NCBI RefSeq assembly: GCF_030646925.1
Contig: NZ_JAUSKL010000067.1
Coordinates: forward strand, 52,141-116,140
Source: Candidatus Binatus sp.
GTDB taxonomy: Bacteria > Desulfobacterota > Binatia > Binatales > Binataceae
Length of the DNA stretch: 64,000 bases
Reading direction: 5' to 3'
The stretch's first letter is position 1. Every line of letters begins with the position of its first letter. The notes below the pieces were generated by a model, which saw only the letters and a program-made list of their open reading frames with translations, did not search any database and had not been told where the DNA came from. The translations under genes were made by a program, and so were the position numbers. Of this stretch, positions 25,532 to 34,362 are shown piece by piece.

Positions 25532-27375
25532 CGGCGAAACATCCGCTCGATCTGTCCGCGCCCGAAATTTATATGCACCGGCCGCCCGTGCGGACAGTTG
25601 GTTTTGAATTCGGTGCGATCCAGTTCGGCCAGCAACGAGTGAATTTCGGCCGCTTCGAGCACGCGCCCGACGCGCACCGAGCCGTGACACGCAAGCTGCT
25701 TCAGCCAGGTCTCGAATGCGTCCTCCTTGCCGCCGCGGAAACCCGCCTCGCCGAGGCTATCGATCATGTCCGCCAGCAAGCGCGCGCCGCCCTCGGGACC
25801 GAACACCGCGGGCGCACCCTTCAGCAACAGCGTCGTCGGTCCGAACGGCTCGAGGTCGAAGCCCATCGCGCGCAGTTCGCCGACGGCGTTCTGAATCTGC
25901 GCCGCGCGCGCCGGGTTAAGCTCGACCGGCACCGGCGCGAGCATTTGCTGCACGCGCACTCCGCCGTCGCGCAATTCCGCGCGCAATCGCTCGAACGTGA
26001 CGCGCTCGTGCGCCGCATGCTGATCGATCAGGATCAGCCCGTCGTCGGATTCAAGCGCGATATAGCCCGCAAAGATTTGTCCGATCACGCGAAGCTGCGA
26101 GTACATCGGGATTTGCGCTGTCGCCGGCGTGTTCGCAGTCGTCGGTCGATCGTCCCGATCGTAAGCGAGGCTGAGCGGACGCTGAAACGCAGCCGGCCGC
26201 GGCGCGTCGGGAACCAATCGTAGCGGTGCGTCCGATCTCGAATGCGGCGAGGACGGCGACGATTCGCGCGGTTCATTCGACGCCGCTTGCTCCTCACTTG
26301 CGGTGGACATCGTGATCAAGCCCATCGCGACGTCACCCGGCGCCTGATTCGCCTTCGATGTTGCCGCCGCGTTCGAATCGGTCTGATCCGCCAATCGATC
26401 GCGCACCGCGTGATAAACGGCCTCGAACACCGCGCCGGAATTACGAAACCGAACTTCAGTCTTCATCGGATGCACGTTCACGTCGACGTCTTCCGGCCGG
26501 ATATCCACGAACAGCACGGCCGCCGGATGCCGTCCGCGCGGAATCAGCGTCTGGTAGGCCTGCTCGATCGCGCGAATCAAAATTCGATCGCGGACCGAGC
26601 GTCCGTTGACGAAGGTGAAAATCATCCGGCCCGTCGCGAACGATTCGTTGCTCGCCGCCGCCAGCCCCCGCGCGCGGAGTCCCGGACGATCCAGCTCGAA
26701 GCGCAGCAGGCTGCCCGCGAGCTTCGATCCGAATAGCTGGCGCACGCGCTCGAGCGGCGACGCCGCCCGCGGCAACTCGAAAATCTTGCGTTGATCGGCT
26801 ATCAGCACGAACGCGACATGATGATTGGCGAGCGCGATCCGCTGAAACGCGTCGGCGATCGCGCCCTGCTCCGTCGCAAGGGTCTTCAGAAATTTGAGCC
26901 GCGCCGGCGTGTTGAAAAACAACTCGCGCACCTCGATTCGCGTGCCCGCCGCCATCGCGCATTCGCGCGTATCATCTATATTGCCGCCGTCGGCCGTTAG
27001 CTCGACGCCGTTAGCATCGATCGCCCGGCGCGTCTGCAGCTTCAGATGCGACACGCTCGCGATCGACGCCAGCGCCTCGCCGCGAAATCCCAGCGTGCGG
27101 ATTGCCGTGAGGTCCGCGGCGCTCCGAATCTTCGACGTCGCGTGGCGCCGCAGCGACAGGATCGCGTCCTCGCGCGTCATTCCGCAGCCGTCGTCGCCGA
27201 CTGCGATCAGCGCCACGCCGCCGCGCTCGATCTCGACGCTGATTGCGCGCGCGCCCGCATCCAGCGAGTTCTCGATCAGCTCTTTCACCGCCGACGCCGG
27301 CCGCTCGACCACCTCGCCTGCCGCGATCTGGCTCGCCACCTGCTCCGGCAATATGTGAACTACGTGCTCCGCCAT
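25528..27375 (-). CDS. mutL: DNA mismatch repair protein MutL
   Basis: 615 residues. The N-terminal GHKL ATPase has AAGEVVERPASAVKELIENSLDAG (motif I), DDGCGM, and TLGFRGEAL. A variable linker (about 335-420, Asn/Ser/Pro rich) leads to the C-terminal dimerisation domain, with DQHAAHERVTFE and the CHGSVR and CPHGRP blocks. The DQHAAHERxxxE sequence resembles the endonuclease-type motif DQHA(X)2E(X)4E, so this MutL probably nicks DNA itself. mutS is not in the window. The Rossmann-like spacer to the divergent hypothetical gene is about 170 nt. Confidence 0.97.
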   Translation of the reverse strand: MAEHVVHILPEQVASQIAAGEVVERPASAVKELIENSLDAGARAISVEIERGGVALIAVGDDGCGMTREDAILSLRRHATSKIRSAADLTAIRTLGFRGEALASIASVSHLKLQTRRAIDANGVELTADGGNIDDTRECAMAAGTRIEVRELFFNTPARLKFLKTLATEQGAIADAFQRIALANHHVAFVLIADQRKIFELPRAASPLERVRQLFGSKLAGSLLRFELDRPGLRARGLAAASNESFATGRMIFTFVNGRSVRDRILIRAIEQAYQTLIPRGRHPAAVLFVDIRPEDVDVNVHPMKTEVRFRNSGAVFEAVYHAVRDRLADQTDSNAAATSKANQAPGDVAMGLITMSTASEEQAASNEPRESSPSSPHSRSDAPLRLVPDAPRPAAFQRPLSLAYDRDDRPTTANTPATAQIPMYSQLRVIGQIFAGYIALESDDGLILIDQHAAHERVTFERLRAELRDGGVRVQQMLAPVPVELNPARAAQIQNAVGELRAMGFDLEPFGPTTLLLKGAPAVFGPEGGARLLADMIDSLGEAGFRGGKEDAFETWLKQLACHGSVRVGRVLEAAEIHSLLAELDRTEFKTNCPHGRPVHINFGRGQIERMFRR

Positions 27376-27477
27376 CTGGCGCCGGCGCTTCGAACCGGCT
27401 GGCTAGACATTGTAGCTTTACGACCGGATACTCAAGCAACTCGCGCCGATGTGAGATCGCTCGCTGTTTCGAACTGA

Positions 27478-27506
27478 TTGAACTCGGCGGCCGGTTTTGG
27501 AATGCT
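27478..27506 (+). promoter_or_regulatory. Possible promoter for the exported hypothetical gene
   Basis: TTGAAC at 27478-27483 and AATGCT at 27501-27506 are spaced 17 bp, in the divergent region between mutL and the exported protein gene. The -10 match is poor, so this is a weak call. Confidence 0.25.
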
Positions 27507-27549
27507 CACCGCCCGTGCGCGCACCCAAGATTCCGTCGAAGCATACCCG

Positions 27550-28782
27550 ATGATCAAAAACATCGTCACGATTTTTTTCGCCACTATTCTCGTAGCCGCC
27601 GGCGTTTCCCGCGCCGCCGCGGAAATCAAAATCGGCGTCGGCGTACTCGGCCCGATTTCGCCGCAGACCGAAACCGATATCGATCAACTCGTCGGCAAAT
27701 TGCCCAACGTCAAGGCCGTGCCGATTCAGCCGCCCGGCGATATCGACGCCTGCGTGAAGCGCTTCGTCGCCGGCGACGCCGACGAGCGGCTCGACGCCGT
27801 GATGGTCGTCAGCCTGCCGCCCGAGTCGTTTCAAAGCACGCGCGACAAGGGCGAGGCGAGGTTCACCGGCGCGTACGAAATCTGGACGCTTAATCTGTCG
27901 ACGCTGGCGGAAGATCGCCATCGCTTCACCTTCAGCGATCGCGAGCCGGTAATCGGCGGCGCCGCGGCGATCCTCGCGATGCCCGCGCAACTCTTCGCCG
28001 AGCGCGCCACCGGCAAAAAATTGATCTCGAGCGACGAATGGCAAGCCTTCAAGGCGGTCGAGACCCGCGTCGAAGCCAAGCTCGTCGCGGCGACCAAACT
28101 CTACCTGCAGACCGCGCCGATTCGCGATACCGAACCACTGAGTCCGCTCGAGACTGCGCGCAACCTGCTCGATCGCGGCGACGGCGAGACCGCGATGCTC
28201 GTCTTTCAGAAGGCGGGCCTCAACAATCCTGAAGTGCAGCGCATGATCGGCGCCGCCCAGCAGCAACTTCGCCGCAGCCAGGCGCAGTCACTGCTCGGCA
28301 AAACCTTGGGTGCGATCGCCGGCGGCAACGACAGCCAGGCGCGCAAGATCCTCGCGCAATACGAACACGCGCCGCTCGCCGAACTGTCACGCGCCGACGC
28401 GATCCGCCGCGCGATCGCCGCTGCGCCCGACCATCGCGCCGACACCACCTACGACGCAGTGCTCAAGGCCGACGTGCCGACGCTCGATCACGCCGCCTTT
28501 GTCGCGATGCTCAAACAAATGTTCGGCGACCGCACCGGCTCGACACCTGCGCAAGTCGTCGTGAGCGCAAAGGACGTCACGATCGAGGACAAGGCCGCGA
28601 TCCAGGGCGTCAAGGAGCAACTCGACATCTACGCAGCGACGCTCGGCCGCAGCGCGTACCTGATGAGCCTCAAGTGCGGATGCGACGCGAGCGCCGTGCT
28701 TACCGCCGAATCGGTCGGCGGTGCAATTCTGAAGGCGAGCTACTCGCCCGCCTCCAAGCGCGCGCAAGTCGGCCTGCCCTAG
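27550..28782 (+). CDS. Exported protein of unknown function
   Basis: 410 residues from ATG 27550, chosen because it opens a clear signal peptide (IVTIFFATILVAAG) with probable cleavage after AAA near residue 24. I do not recognise the protein. The region about 25-165 alternates strands and helices around GVGVLGPISPQTETDIDQLV. About 200-330 is helical and Ala-rich, with repeats that could form TPR-like helices (TARNLLDRGDGETAMLVFQKAG). The last part has CGC near residue 377. It is isolated on the plus strand between mutL and the trmD cluster. A periplasmic or envelope role follows only from the signal. Confidence 0.6.
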   Translation: MIKNIVTIFFATILVAAGVSRAAAEIKIGVGVLGPISPQTETDIDQLVGKLPNVKAVPIQPPGDIDACVKRFVAGDADERLDAVMVVSLPPESFQSTRDKGEARFTGAYEIWTLNLSTLAEDRHRFTFSDREPVIGGAAAILAMPAQLFAERATGKKLISSDEWQAFKAVETRVEAKLVAATKLYLQTAPIRDTEPLSPLETARNLLDRGDGETAMLVFQKAGLNNPEVQRMIGAAQQQLRRSQAQSLLGKTLGAIAGGNDSQARKILAQYEHAPLAELSRADAIRRAIAAAPDHRADTTYDAVLKADVPTLDHAAFVAMLKQMFGDRTGSTPAQVVVSAKDVTIEDKAAIQGVKEQLDIYAATLGRSAYLMSLKCGCDASAVLTAESVGGAILKASYSPASKRAQVGLP

Positions 28783-28800
28783 CGACCCCACCCCCCCTCT

Positions 28801-28850
28801 GTCATCCTACAATCCCGAGCGGAGGCTGCCGGAGTCGAAGGATCCCGGTG
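28801..28850 (+). repeat. Interspersed repeat, copy 1
   Basis: GTCATCC, then a 7-nt interruption, then CCCGAGCGGAGGCTGCCGG and AGTCGAAGGAT. The same core occurs at 43667-43702 and, in palindromic form, at 43766-43869. It lies between the exported hypothetical gene and the SPOUT methyltransferase gene, outside any reading frame that makes sense. Confidence 0.65.
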
Positions 28851-28897
28851 CTTCAAAATTGGCGATGACGGCCTCGGTCCAGGGGCAGACGAATCGT

Positions 28898-29455
28898 TCA
28901 ATGGCCGCGGAGGCGATCGAGAATGATCCCGGCGGCAGAGCGAACCGAGAGATGGTTGTAGTCGGTGGGGCCGAGAATCGGCGCCAGCACGATATCGGCC
29001 CGCGCGGCGACTTCAGGCGCCATCCCGAAGCCGGTGCCGAGCAGGAGCATCATCGGCGGCGCATCGGGCTGGCTCATGCGCTCGCGCAGCGACGCGTAAC
29101 TGGCGCCGCCGACGGTCTGCGCCGACGTATGCACGATCAGCGGGCGTTTCCGCGCGGCCTTTTCCGCGGCTGAAATCGCCTCGTCCAAATCGGCGACGAT
29201 TTGCACCAGCTCGAGCGCCTCGCGACGGCGCGAATCATGCGCGCGGCCGAAATCGAAGCGCCAATGTTCGATCACGCTGGCGGCGAAATTCCGCTGCTCG
29301 GGAATCGGATGCACGATGAAAACGCCGCGCACGTCGTAAGTGCGCGCCGCCCGCGCGATATCGTGAATGTCGAGGCTGGTGATCGCCGAGGTCACGATTT
29401 CGCCGTTGCGATTCACGACCGGATGATGAATCAGCGCGACGAAAAGGTCCGCCAC
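28898..29455 (-). CDS. SPOUT-type RNA methyltransferase next to trmD (PF09936-like)
   Basis: 185 residues from a GTG two bases past the trmD stop, with GGAG upstream. The sequence begins LFVALIHHPVVNRNGEIVTSAITSLDIHDIARAART and has LLGTGFGMAPEV and LGPTDYNHLSVRSA near its end. These are the marks of the predicted SAM-dependent RNA methyltransferase family often placed between trmD and rplS. The deep trefoil knot would be formed by the C-terminal third. The target RNA is unknown. rplS, usually next, is not here; a repeat and an unrelated gene follow instead. Confidence 0.8.
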   Translation of the reverse strand: MADLFVALIHHPVVNRNGEIVTSAITSLDIHDIARAARTYDVRGVFIVHPIPEQRNFAASVIEHWRFDFGRAHDSRRREALELVQIVADLDEAISAAEKAARKRPLIVHTSAQTVGGASYASLRERMSQPDAPPMMLLLGTGFGMAPEVAARADIVLAPILGPTDYNHLSVRSAAGIILDRLRGH

Positions 29456-29457
29456 GC

Positions 29458-30144
29458 TCAGGATCTCCGCCGTTCGAGCAAGTCCGGACGCCGCCGCGTC
29501 GTGCGCCGCCGCGATTCGGCCGCCCGCCATTCGCGGATTTTGCCGTGGTCGCCGCTCAGCAGCACGTCCGGCACGCGCATCCCGCGGAACTCGTCGGGCC
29601 GCGTGTATTGCGGATATTCGAGCATCCCGGCCGCGAACGATTCCTCGTCGAGCGACTCGGGATTGCCGAGCACGCCGGGAAGCAGCCGGCCGACTGCTTC
29701 GATCACGACCATCGCGGGCAGCTCGCCGCCGCTCAGCACGTAGTCGCCGATCGAGATTTCCTGATCGACCAGCGCGCGCACGCGTTCGTCGATTCCTTCG
29801 TAGCGCCCCGCGATCAGCATCAGGCCCGGCGTGCGGCCGGCAAACTCGCGCGCGATCGCCTGATCGAAAACTTCGCCCTGCGGAGTCATCAGGACGCGCC
29901 ATAGTCCGGGACATTCAGCATCGACGGCGTCGATCGCAGCCGCGATCGGCTCCGGCCGCATCACCATCCCGCTGCCGCCGCCGTACGGCGCATCATCGAC
30001 CTGGCGGTAATTGCCGAGGCCGAATTCGCGCAGCGCATGAGTCTTGAGCACGATCAATCCTTGCTCGATGGCGCGACCGATCATGCCGCCTTGCAGCGGC
30101 GATTCGAACATCTCGGGGAACAGCGTGATTACGTGAATTTTCAT
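29458..30144 (-). CDS. trmD: tRNA (guanine-N1-)-methyltransferase
   Basis: 228 residues from ATG 30144 (MKIHVITLFPEMF); a TTG three codons earlier is not needed. Conserved blocks are DDAPYGGGSGMVMRPEP, LIAGRYEGIDERV, and the knot sequence SIGDYVLSGGELPA followed by LPGVLGN. It methylates G37 of tRNAs to prevent frameshifting. The C-terminal tail is Arg-rich. It sits after rimM in the usual rpsP-rimM-trmD order. Confidence 0.97.
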   Translation of the reverse strand: MKIHVITLFPEMFESPLQGGMIGRAIEQGLIVLKTHALREFGLGNYRQVDDAPYGGGSGMVMRPEPIAAAIDAVDAECPGLWRVLMTPQGEVFDQAIAREFAGRTPGLMLIAGRYEGIDERVRALVDQEISIGDYVLSGGELPAMVVIEAVGRLLPGVLGNPESLDEESFAAGMLEYPQYTRPDEFRGMRVPDVLLSGDHGKIREWRAAESRRRTTRRRPDLLERRRS

Positions 30145-30268
30145 CGTGTGCAAACGCGGGCGTCGTTATCCAAATCTATCCGGGCAGTGGAGATTGGGCC
30201 AGATGCCGCACGAACGACCGAGCCGCCTGCGTCTTGCCCATGCCTGACTCAATCCGGCACTGAAAAGA

Positions 30269-30769
30269 TCAGTCGAGCAGGCCGGGGATTGGATCGATCG
30301 TGACGCGGCGCGCGTCGAAGTCCATCGCCTTGACGACGTCCGCGATCACCGGAATCAGAATCTCGCGATCGCCGTGGCGTACGACCCAGATATCCTGCGC
30401 GCCGTTGGAGAAGACCTCTTCAATTTTGCCGATACTGGAGCCATCGACGAGGAACACCTCGCAGCCGATCGCCTGATAGTAGTAGAACTCGCCGGGCGCC
30501 GGCGGCGGGACATCCTCGGGTGCGAGCATCGCGATCGCGCCTTTCATTTCGTCGGCGGCGTTGGCGTCGGCGATGCCTTCAATGGTGATTCGGAGCGTGG
30601 TCGCGTTCAGCCTGCTGACGCCCAACAATTTGAATTCCTTCGGCTCGCCGCCCCGTTCGACAAAAATGCGCCGGGCGCGCTCGAGGCTGTCGGAGTCCGG
30701 GTTGTCGAGCCGCAGGCGGAGCGCGCCCTTCAGCGCGTGCGCGCCAACTATGCGGCCAATACGGAGCAT
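30269..30769 (-). CDS. rimM: Ribosome maturation factor RimM
   Basis: 166 residues. The N-terminal beta-barrel starts LRIGRIVGAHALKGALRL. The C-terminal PRC barrel has EFYYYQAIGCEVF, IGKIEEVFSNGAQDIWVV and EILIPVIADVV. It assists 16S rRNA processing and 30S head assembly. Separated from trmD by about 120 nt and from the KH-protein gene by about 110 nt; the latter spacer contains a GC-rich hairpin that may moderate read-through. Confidence 0.95.
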   Translation of the reverse strand: MLRIGRIVGAHALKGALRLRLDNPDSDSLERARRIFVERGGEPKEFKLLGVSRLNATTLRITIEGIADANAADEMKGAIAMLAPEDVPPPAPGEFYYYQAIGCEVFLVDGSSIGKIEEVFSNGAQDIWVVRHGDREILIPVIADVVKAMDFDARRVTIDPIPGLLD

Positions 30770-30788
30770 CGAGGCTGGATTTGGCGCC

Positions 30789-30810
30789 GGCGCCCGTGAG
30801 GCCGGGCGCC
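30789..30810 (-). terminator. GC hairpin between KH-domain gene and rimM, possible attenuator
   Basis: GGCGCCC (30789-30795) and GGGCGCC (30804-30810) are exact reverse complements with an 8-nt loop. There is no T-tract, so full termination is doubtful; partial attenuation or an RNA stabiliser within the operon is possible. Confidence 0.35.
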
Positions 30811-30880
30811 GATTTCTACTGAGCCGGAATGCGCACGGGAACGAGGCAGCGAGAACCCTTCGCCCCGCGCCACTTCAGCG

Positions 30881-31117
30881 CTACTTGTCTTCGACAATCT
30901 CGAGCACGACTTTGCGATTGGTGCGCGACGCGACCGCGTTGAGGATCGTACGGATCGATTTCGCCGTGCGGCCCTGTTTGCCGATCACTCGCCCCAGGTC
31001 CTCTTTGGCCACCCGCAGTTCGAGTACCGATGCGGTATCGCCCAGCGTCTCCTTCACGTCCACCGCCTCAGGATTGTTCACCAATTGTTGCGCGAGGAAC
31101 TGAACGAGCTCCTTCAT
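30881..31117 (-). CDS. khpA: KH-domain RNA-binding protein (KhpA-like)
   Basis: 78 residues, a single type II KH domain with the GxxG loop in VIGKQGRTAKSIRTIL. Between rpsP and rimM this small protein is standard in Firmicutes and deltaproteobacteria, where KhpA binds RNA and influences cell division and translation. The ATG follows GGAG-like bases. The gene is 27 nt from rpsP. Confidence 0.92.
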   Translation of the reverse strand: MKELVQFLAQQLVNNPEAVDVKETLGDTASVLELRVAKEDLGRVIGKQGRTAKSIRTILNAVASRTNRKVVLEIVEDK

Positions 31118-31144
31118 AGGATGGCTCCGTTGCAGCGGGTCGCA

Positions 31145-31402
31145 TCAAGCGGAGACCGTTGCGGCTTCGTCGGCTCGTTTAATTAACTTTCTCACCGTGT
31201 CGCTCGGTTTAGCGCCCGCCTTGATCCACTTATCGGTATTTTCTTTCTTGAGCGTGACGCGCGGTGGATCGAAAGCCGGGTCATAAGTTCCGACCTGCTC
31301 GACAAAGCGCCCGTCGCGCGGCGAGCGCGAATCGGCGACGACGATACGGTAGTAGGGTTTCTTTTTGCTGCCATGACGGCGCAGCCGGATTACAAGGGCC
31401 AT
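31145..31402 (-). CDS. rpsP: 30S ribosomal protein S16
   Basis: 85 residues: [41 protein letters not shown] and the [16 protein letters not shown] motif are those of bS16. It is needed for 30S body assembly. It lies 19 nt after ffh, in the ffh-rpsP order common across bacteria. Confidence 0.98.
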   Translation of the reverse strand: MALVIRLRRHGSKKKPYYRIVVADSRSPRDGRFVEQVGTYDPAFDPPRVTLKKENTDKWIKAGAKPSDTVRKLIKRADEAATVSA

Positions 31403-31421
31403 GTGCTTTTCCTCATCTATA

Positions 31422-32762
31422 TTAACTCCCTAGTCCCATTCCGCGCATCATCATTTTTCCCGCCCCCATCTTGGTGATCTTCTTCATGACTTTGCGCGTC
31501 TGTTCGAATTGTTTGAGAAAGCGATTGACGTCCTGGACCGAAGTCCCGCTGCCCGAGGCGATTCGCAATCGCCGCCGGCCGTTGATAATCAGATGATTGT
31601 CGCGCTCCTGGATCGTCATCGAATCGATGATCGCCTGGATACGCCGCATCTCGAGTTTCGCTTCCTCCGAGTCAGCGGCGCCGGCGACTTTCTTGAGTCC
31701 TGGGATCATCCCGATGATGTCGCCGAGCGAGCCCATCTTGGCGATCGCTTTGATCTGCTCGGCGAAATCCGTGATGGTGAACTCGTTCTTCTTGAACTTG
31801 CGCTCGAGCTCCTTGGCCTTGGTCTGATCGTAGTTCTGCTGCGCCTTCTCGATCAGCGTCAGCATGTCGCCCATGCCCAGGATTCGCGAGGCCAGCCGAT
31901 CCGGATAGAAGACCTCGAACGCGTCGAGCTTCTCGCCGGTAGTTGCGAACAAAATCGGCGCGCCGGTGACGGTCCTGACGGACAGCGCGGCGCCGCCCCG
32001 CGCGTCGGAATCGAGCTTGGTCAGAATGACGCCGGAGATGCCGAGCCGCTCATGGAATCCCGCCGCGACGTTGGCGGCCTCCTGGCCGGTCATCGCGTCG
32101 GCGACGAATAAAATATGATGCGGCCGGAGCGCGGCTTTGAGTCGCACCAGCTCGTCCATCAGCTCTTCGTCGATCTGCAGGCGGCCCGCGGTATCGATCA
32201 GCACCGCGTCGTGACCGCCGGTCTCTGCGCGCGCCAGCGCCCGCGACGCGATCTCGATCGGATCCTGATCCTCGCTGCTGTCGAGCACCGGGATACCGGC
32301 GTTCGCGCCGAGCACGCGCAACTGCTCCATCGCGGCCGGGCGATACACGTCGGTCGAGGCGAGAATCGGATGCCGCTTGCGCTCCGACTTGAGCCATCGC
32401 GCGAGCTTGGCAATCGAAGTGGTTTTGCCCGAGCCTTGCAGCCCGACGACCATGATCTTGACCGGCGGCTTGACCTTGAGATCGAGTTCGCGCGCCGTCC
32501 CGCCCATCGCGTTCTGCAACTCAGTCGCGACGAACTTGATGAGGTGCTGCTCGGGCGAGAGCGAGCGCAACACTTCCTGGCCGAGCGCCTTGCCGCGCAC
32601 GTGCTCGACGAAATCGCGCACGACCTTGATATTTACGTCGGCTTCGAGCAGCGCGAGGCGTACTTCGCGGAGCGCCTCTTCGATATTGCGCTCGGTGATT
32701 CGGCCCTGGCCTTTGAGCTTCTTGAAGACGCTTTCAAGGCGGTCGCTGAGGGTATCAAACAT
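31422..32762 (-). CDS. ffh: Signal recognition particle GTPase Ffh
   Basis: 446 residues from ATG 32762 with AGG upstream; the listed longer frame has no support. N-domain helices come first, then the G-domain with GLQGSGKT (107-114), DTAGR and [10 protein letters not shown]. The C-terminal M domain carries the RNA-binding helix-turn-helix and methionine-rich tail ([12 protein letters not shown]) that binds signal peptides. With FtsY (at 41.2 kb) it forms the co-translational targeting pathway. The 4.5S RNA gene was not seen in the window. Confidence 0.98.
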   Translation of the reverse strand: MFDTLSDRLESVFKKLKGQGRITERNIEEALREVRLALLEADVNIKVVRDFVEHVRGKALGQEVLRSLSPEQHLIKFVATELQNAMGGTARELDLKVKPPVKIMVVGLQGSGKTTSIAKLARWLKSERKRHPILASTDVYRPAAMEQLRVLGANAGIPVLDSSEDQDPIEIASRALARAETGGHDAVLIDTAGRLQIDEELMDELVRLKAALRPHHILFVADAMTGQEAANVAAGFHERLGISGVILTKLDSDARGGAALSVRTVTGAPILFATTGEKLDAFEVFYPDRLASRILGMGDMLTLIEKAQQNYDQTKAKELERKFKKNEFTITDFAEQIKAIAKMGSLGDIIGMIPGLKKVAGAADSEEAKLEMRRIQAIIDSMTIQERDNHLIINGRRRLRIASGSGTSVQDVNRFLKQFEQTRKVMKKITKMGAGKMMMRGMGLGS

Positions 32763-32845
32763 AAGCCTGAACTCGGTGCAGCAGGTCGAGGTAACGCGAG
32801 CAGCCCAGACCACTCACGTTGAAATACAACTCTACCAAACAGGCA

Positions 32846-32874
32846 ACGCTAAGCCACCCCCCGCCGCAAGTCAA
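32846..32874 (-). promoter_or_regulatory. Possible sigma-70 promoter upstream of ffh
   Basis: On the minus strand TTGACT (32869-32874) and TAGCGT (32846-32851) are 17 bp apart, about 85 bp upstream of the ffh start codon. The -35 is good, the -10 is poor. Confidence 0.35.
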
Positions 32875-32915
32875 CGCGGGCTCATCTGTACGATGATCGC
32901 GCGGGTAAGGATATG

Positions 32916-32964
32916 CCCCTCGGCGAGGCGATCGCGCCGTGATCTCGCGATGCTCGCCGAGGGG
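32916..32964. repeat. 12-bp inverted repeat after DUF2330 gene
   Basis: CCCCTCGGCGAG at 32916-32927 and CTCGCCGAGGGG at 32953-32964 are perfect complements with a 25-nt loop. It lies 16 nt beyond the stop of the DUF2330 gene and before the ffh promoter region. Its position suits a transcription terminator, but there is no T-run on either strand. Confidence 0.5.
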
Positions 32965-32979
32965 AGGACGAGATGAAAT

Positions 32980-34362
32980 TTAATCCCAGATATTCTGCCA
33001 CCACGGCTTCGGCGCTTCGATTCCCTTGAGCCCGGCCTTCTTGATCACGTCGCCAATCGTCCATCCAGTCAGATCGGCGAGCGTCTCGGCTTCCTGCCCG
33101 CGCCGGCGATTCACCTCTTCGAAGTAACTCTTCGCCGCCGGGCACGCCTCGCGCGACCCCTTCCAGGCGTGGCGCAACACATAGCGCGCCTGGAAATTTT
33201 CCTGATCCTGCGTTTCCTGGAAGGCGAGATCCTCAGGGAAAGTATCGGCCGAGTAGCGCACGTGCAGGCGGGTCAGCATCACCGGCAGCGCACCGCCGCC
33301 AATTGGCGGATACATCATCACGCCGCCGCGCATCCCAACGCCGCCAGGCTGTTCGTCGAGCCAGAACACGCCGAGGCCCTTCAATTCCTCGCGCGAGAGC
33401 GGCGGCGCGGCGCACGGATCGCACCATCCCATGTTCCACACGTATTCGGTGAACACTGCGCGCATATCGTTGCGCTTAACCTGTTGATTGAACATCGCCT
33501 TGTAGAAATCGCCGAATTCACCGCCGACGTACTCCGGGATATCCATCCCGCTCGGCAGTTTGACGGTGCGATAGTTGGTGGTCTCGACGCGCCCGTTTTC
33601 GGTGAGCAGATAGACGATCAGATCCTGCGGGCCTTGCGCGTTAATCATGCCCAGCCGAATCGGCAGCATGAATTTCGGCGATTCGAACGCGAACTGCAGC
33701 GGCCGGAGATAGGTCAATCCGGCGCGGCGATGCTCCGTCAGATTCACTTTCGCGACGAAAAATTTCATGTCCTGCCGGATATACGGTGCGAGCGCGCGGC
33801 TCGCGCCGAGCGGAACCCGGTAACCGCTTTGCTGCAGCCACGTCTCGAGCCCCGACGATTCCTTCGCCGACAAGATCACGATGTCGTATTCGCCGACGGT
33901 GTACTCGGCCTCGATCGTGACTCCGAGCGTTTTCATCTCGGCTTCATTGCGAGCACTCGACTTCGCCATGTCCATCGCACCCGCGGCCCCCATCGCCATC
34001 GGCCGCATGATCTCGCACGGATTGGGATCGAAATATTCGACCAGGCGCGGCGCACTGTACGCGTCGAGTTTGGTGAACAGTTCGCGATCGCCGATATGCA
34101 CCTGCCCCTTCTGCAACACCACCAGCACCGGCACCACCAGCGCGAATTCCGACGGCTCGCCCTGGTAATCGTTCATCAGGCTGATTACGGTCTTGTCGTC
34201 GCGATGCGCTACCACGACCTGCGACGCGTGATTGATCAGGCTCGCGTTGGCCTTGCCAACATAGAAGCCGCAGAATGCGCGCGCATCATGCGGCCTGCCG
34301 AGCGCGATCGCGGCGAACATCAGCATCGCGAGCATCGATTGTCGAAACGGAATTGGTTTCAT
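32980..34362 (-). CDS. DUF2330 family exported protein
   Basis: 460 residues from ATG 34362, which has a perfect GGAGGT four bases upstream; the ATG at 34374 lies within that ribosome site and is rejected. A signal peptide (SMLAMLMFAAIALG) precedes the mature region that begins around FCGFYVGKAN. The blocks VVVAHRDDKTVISLMNDYQG and FALVVPVLVVLQKGQVHIGD are typical of DUF2330. Cys are few (CGFY, NPCEIM, CDPC). The family has no known function but recurs beside RnfD-like membrane proteins, as here. The export signal indicates an extracytoplasmic site. Confidence 0.85.
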   Translation of the reverse strand: MKPIPFRQSMLAMLMFAAIALGRPHDARAFCGFYVGKANASLINHASQVVVAHRDDKTVISLMNDYQGEPSEFALVVPVLVVLQKGQVHIGDRELFTKLDAYSAPRLVEYFDPNPCEIMRPMAMGAAGAMDMAKSSARNEAEMKTLGVTIEAEYTVGEYDIVILSAKESSGLETWLQQSGYRVPLGASRALAPYIRQDMKFFVAKVNLTEHRRAGLTYLRPLQFAFESPKFMLPIRLGMINAQGPQDLIVYLLTENGRVETTNYRTVKLPSGMDIPEYVGGEFGDFYKAMFNQQVKRNDMRAVFTEYVWNMGWCDPCAAPPLSREELKGLGVFWLDEQPGGVGMRGGVMMYPPIGGGALPVMLTRLHVRYSADTFPEDLAFQETQDQENFQARYVLRHAWKGSREACPAAKSYFEEVNRRRGQEAETLADLTGWTIGDVIKKAGLKGIEAPKPWWQNIWD

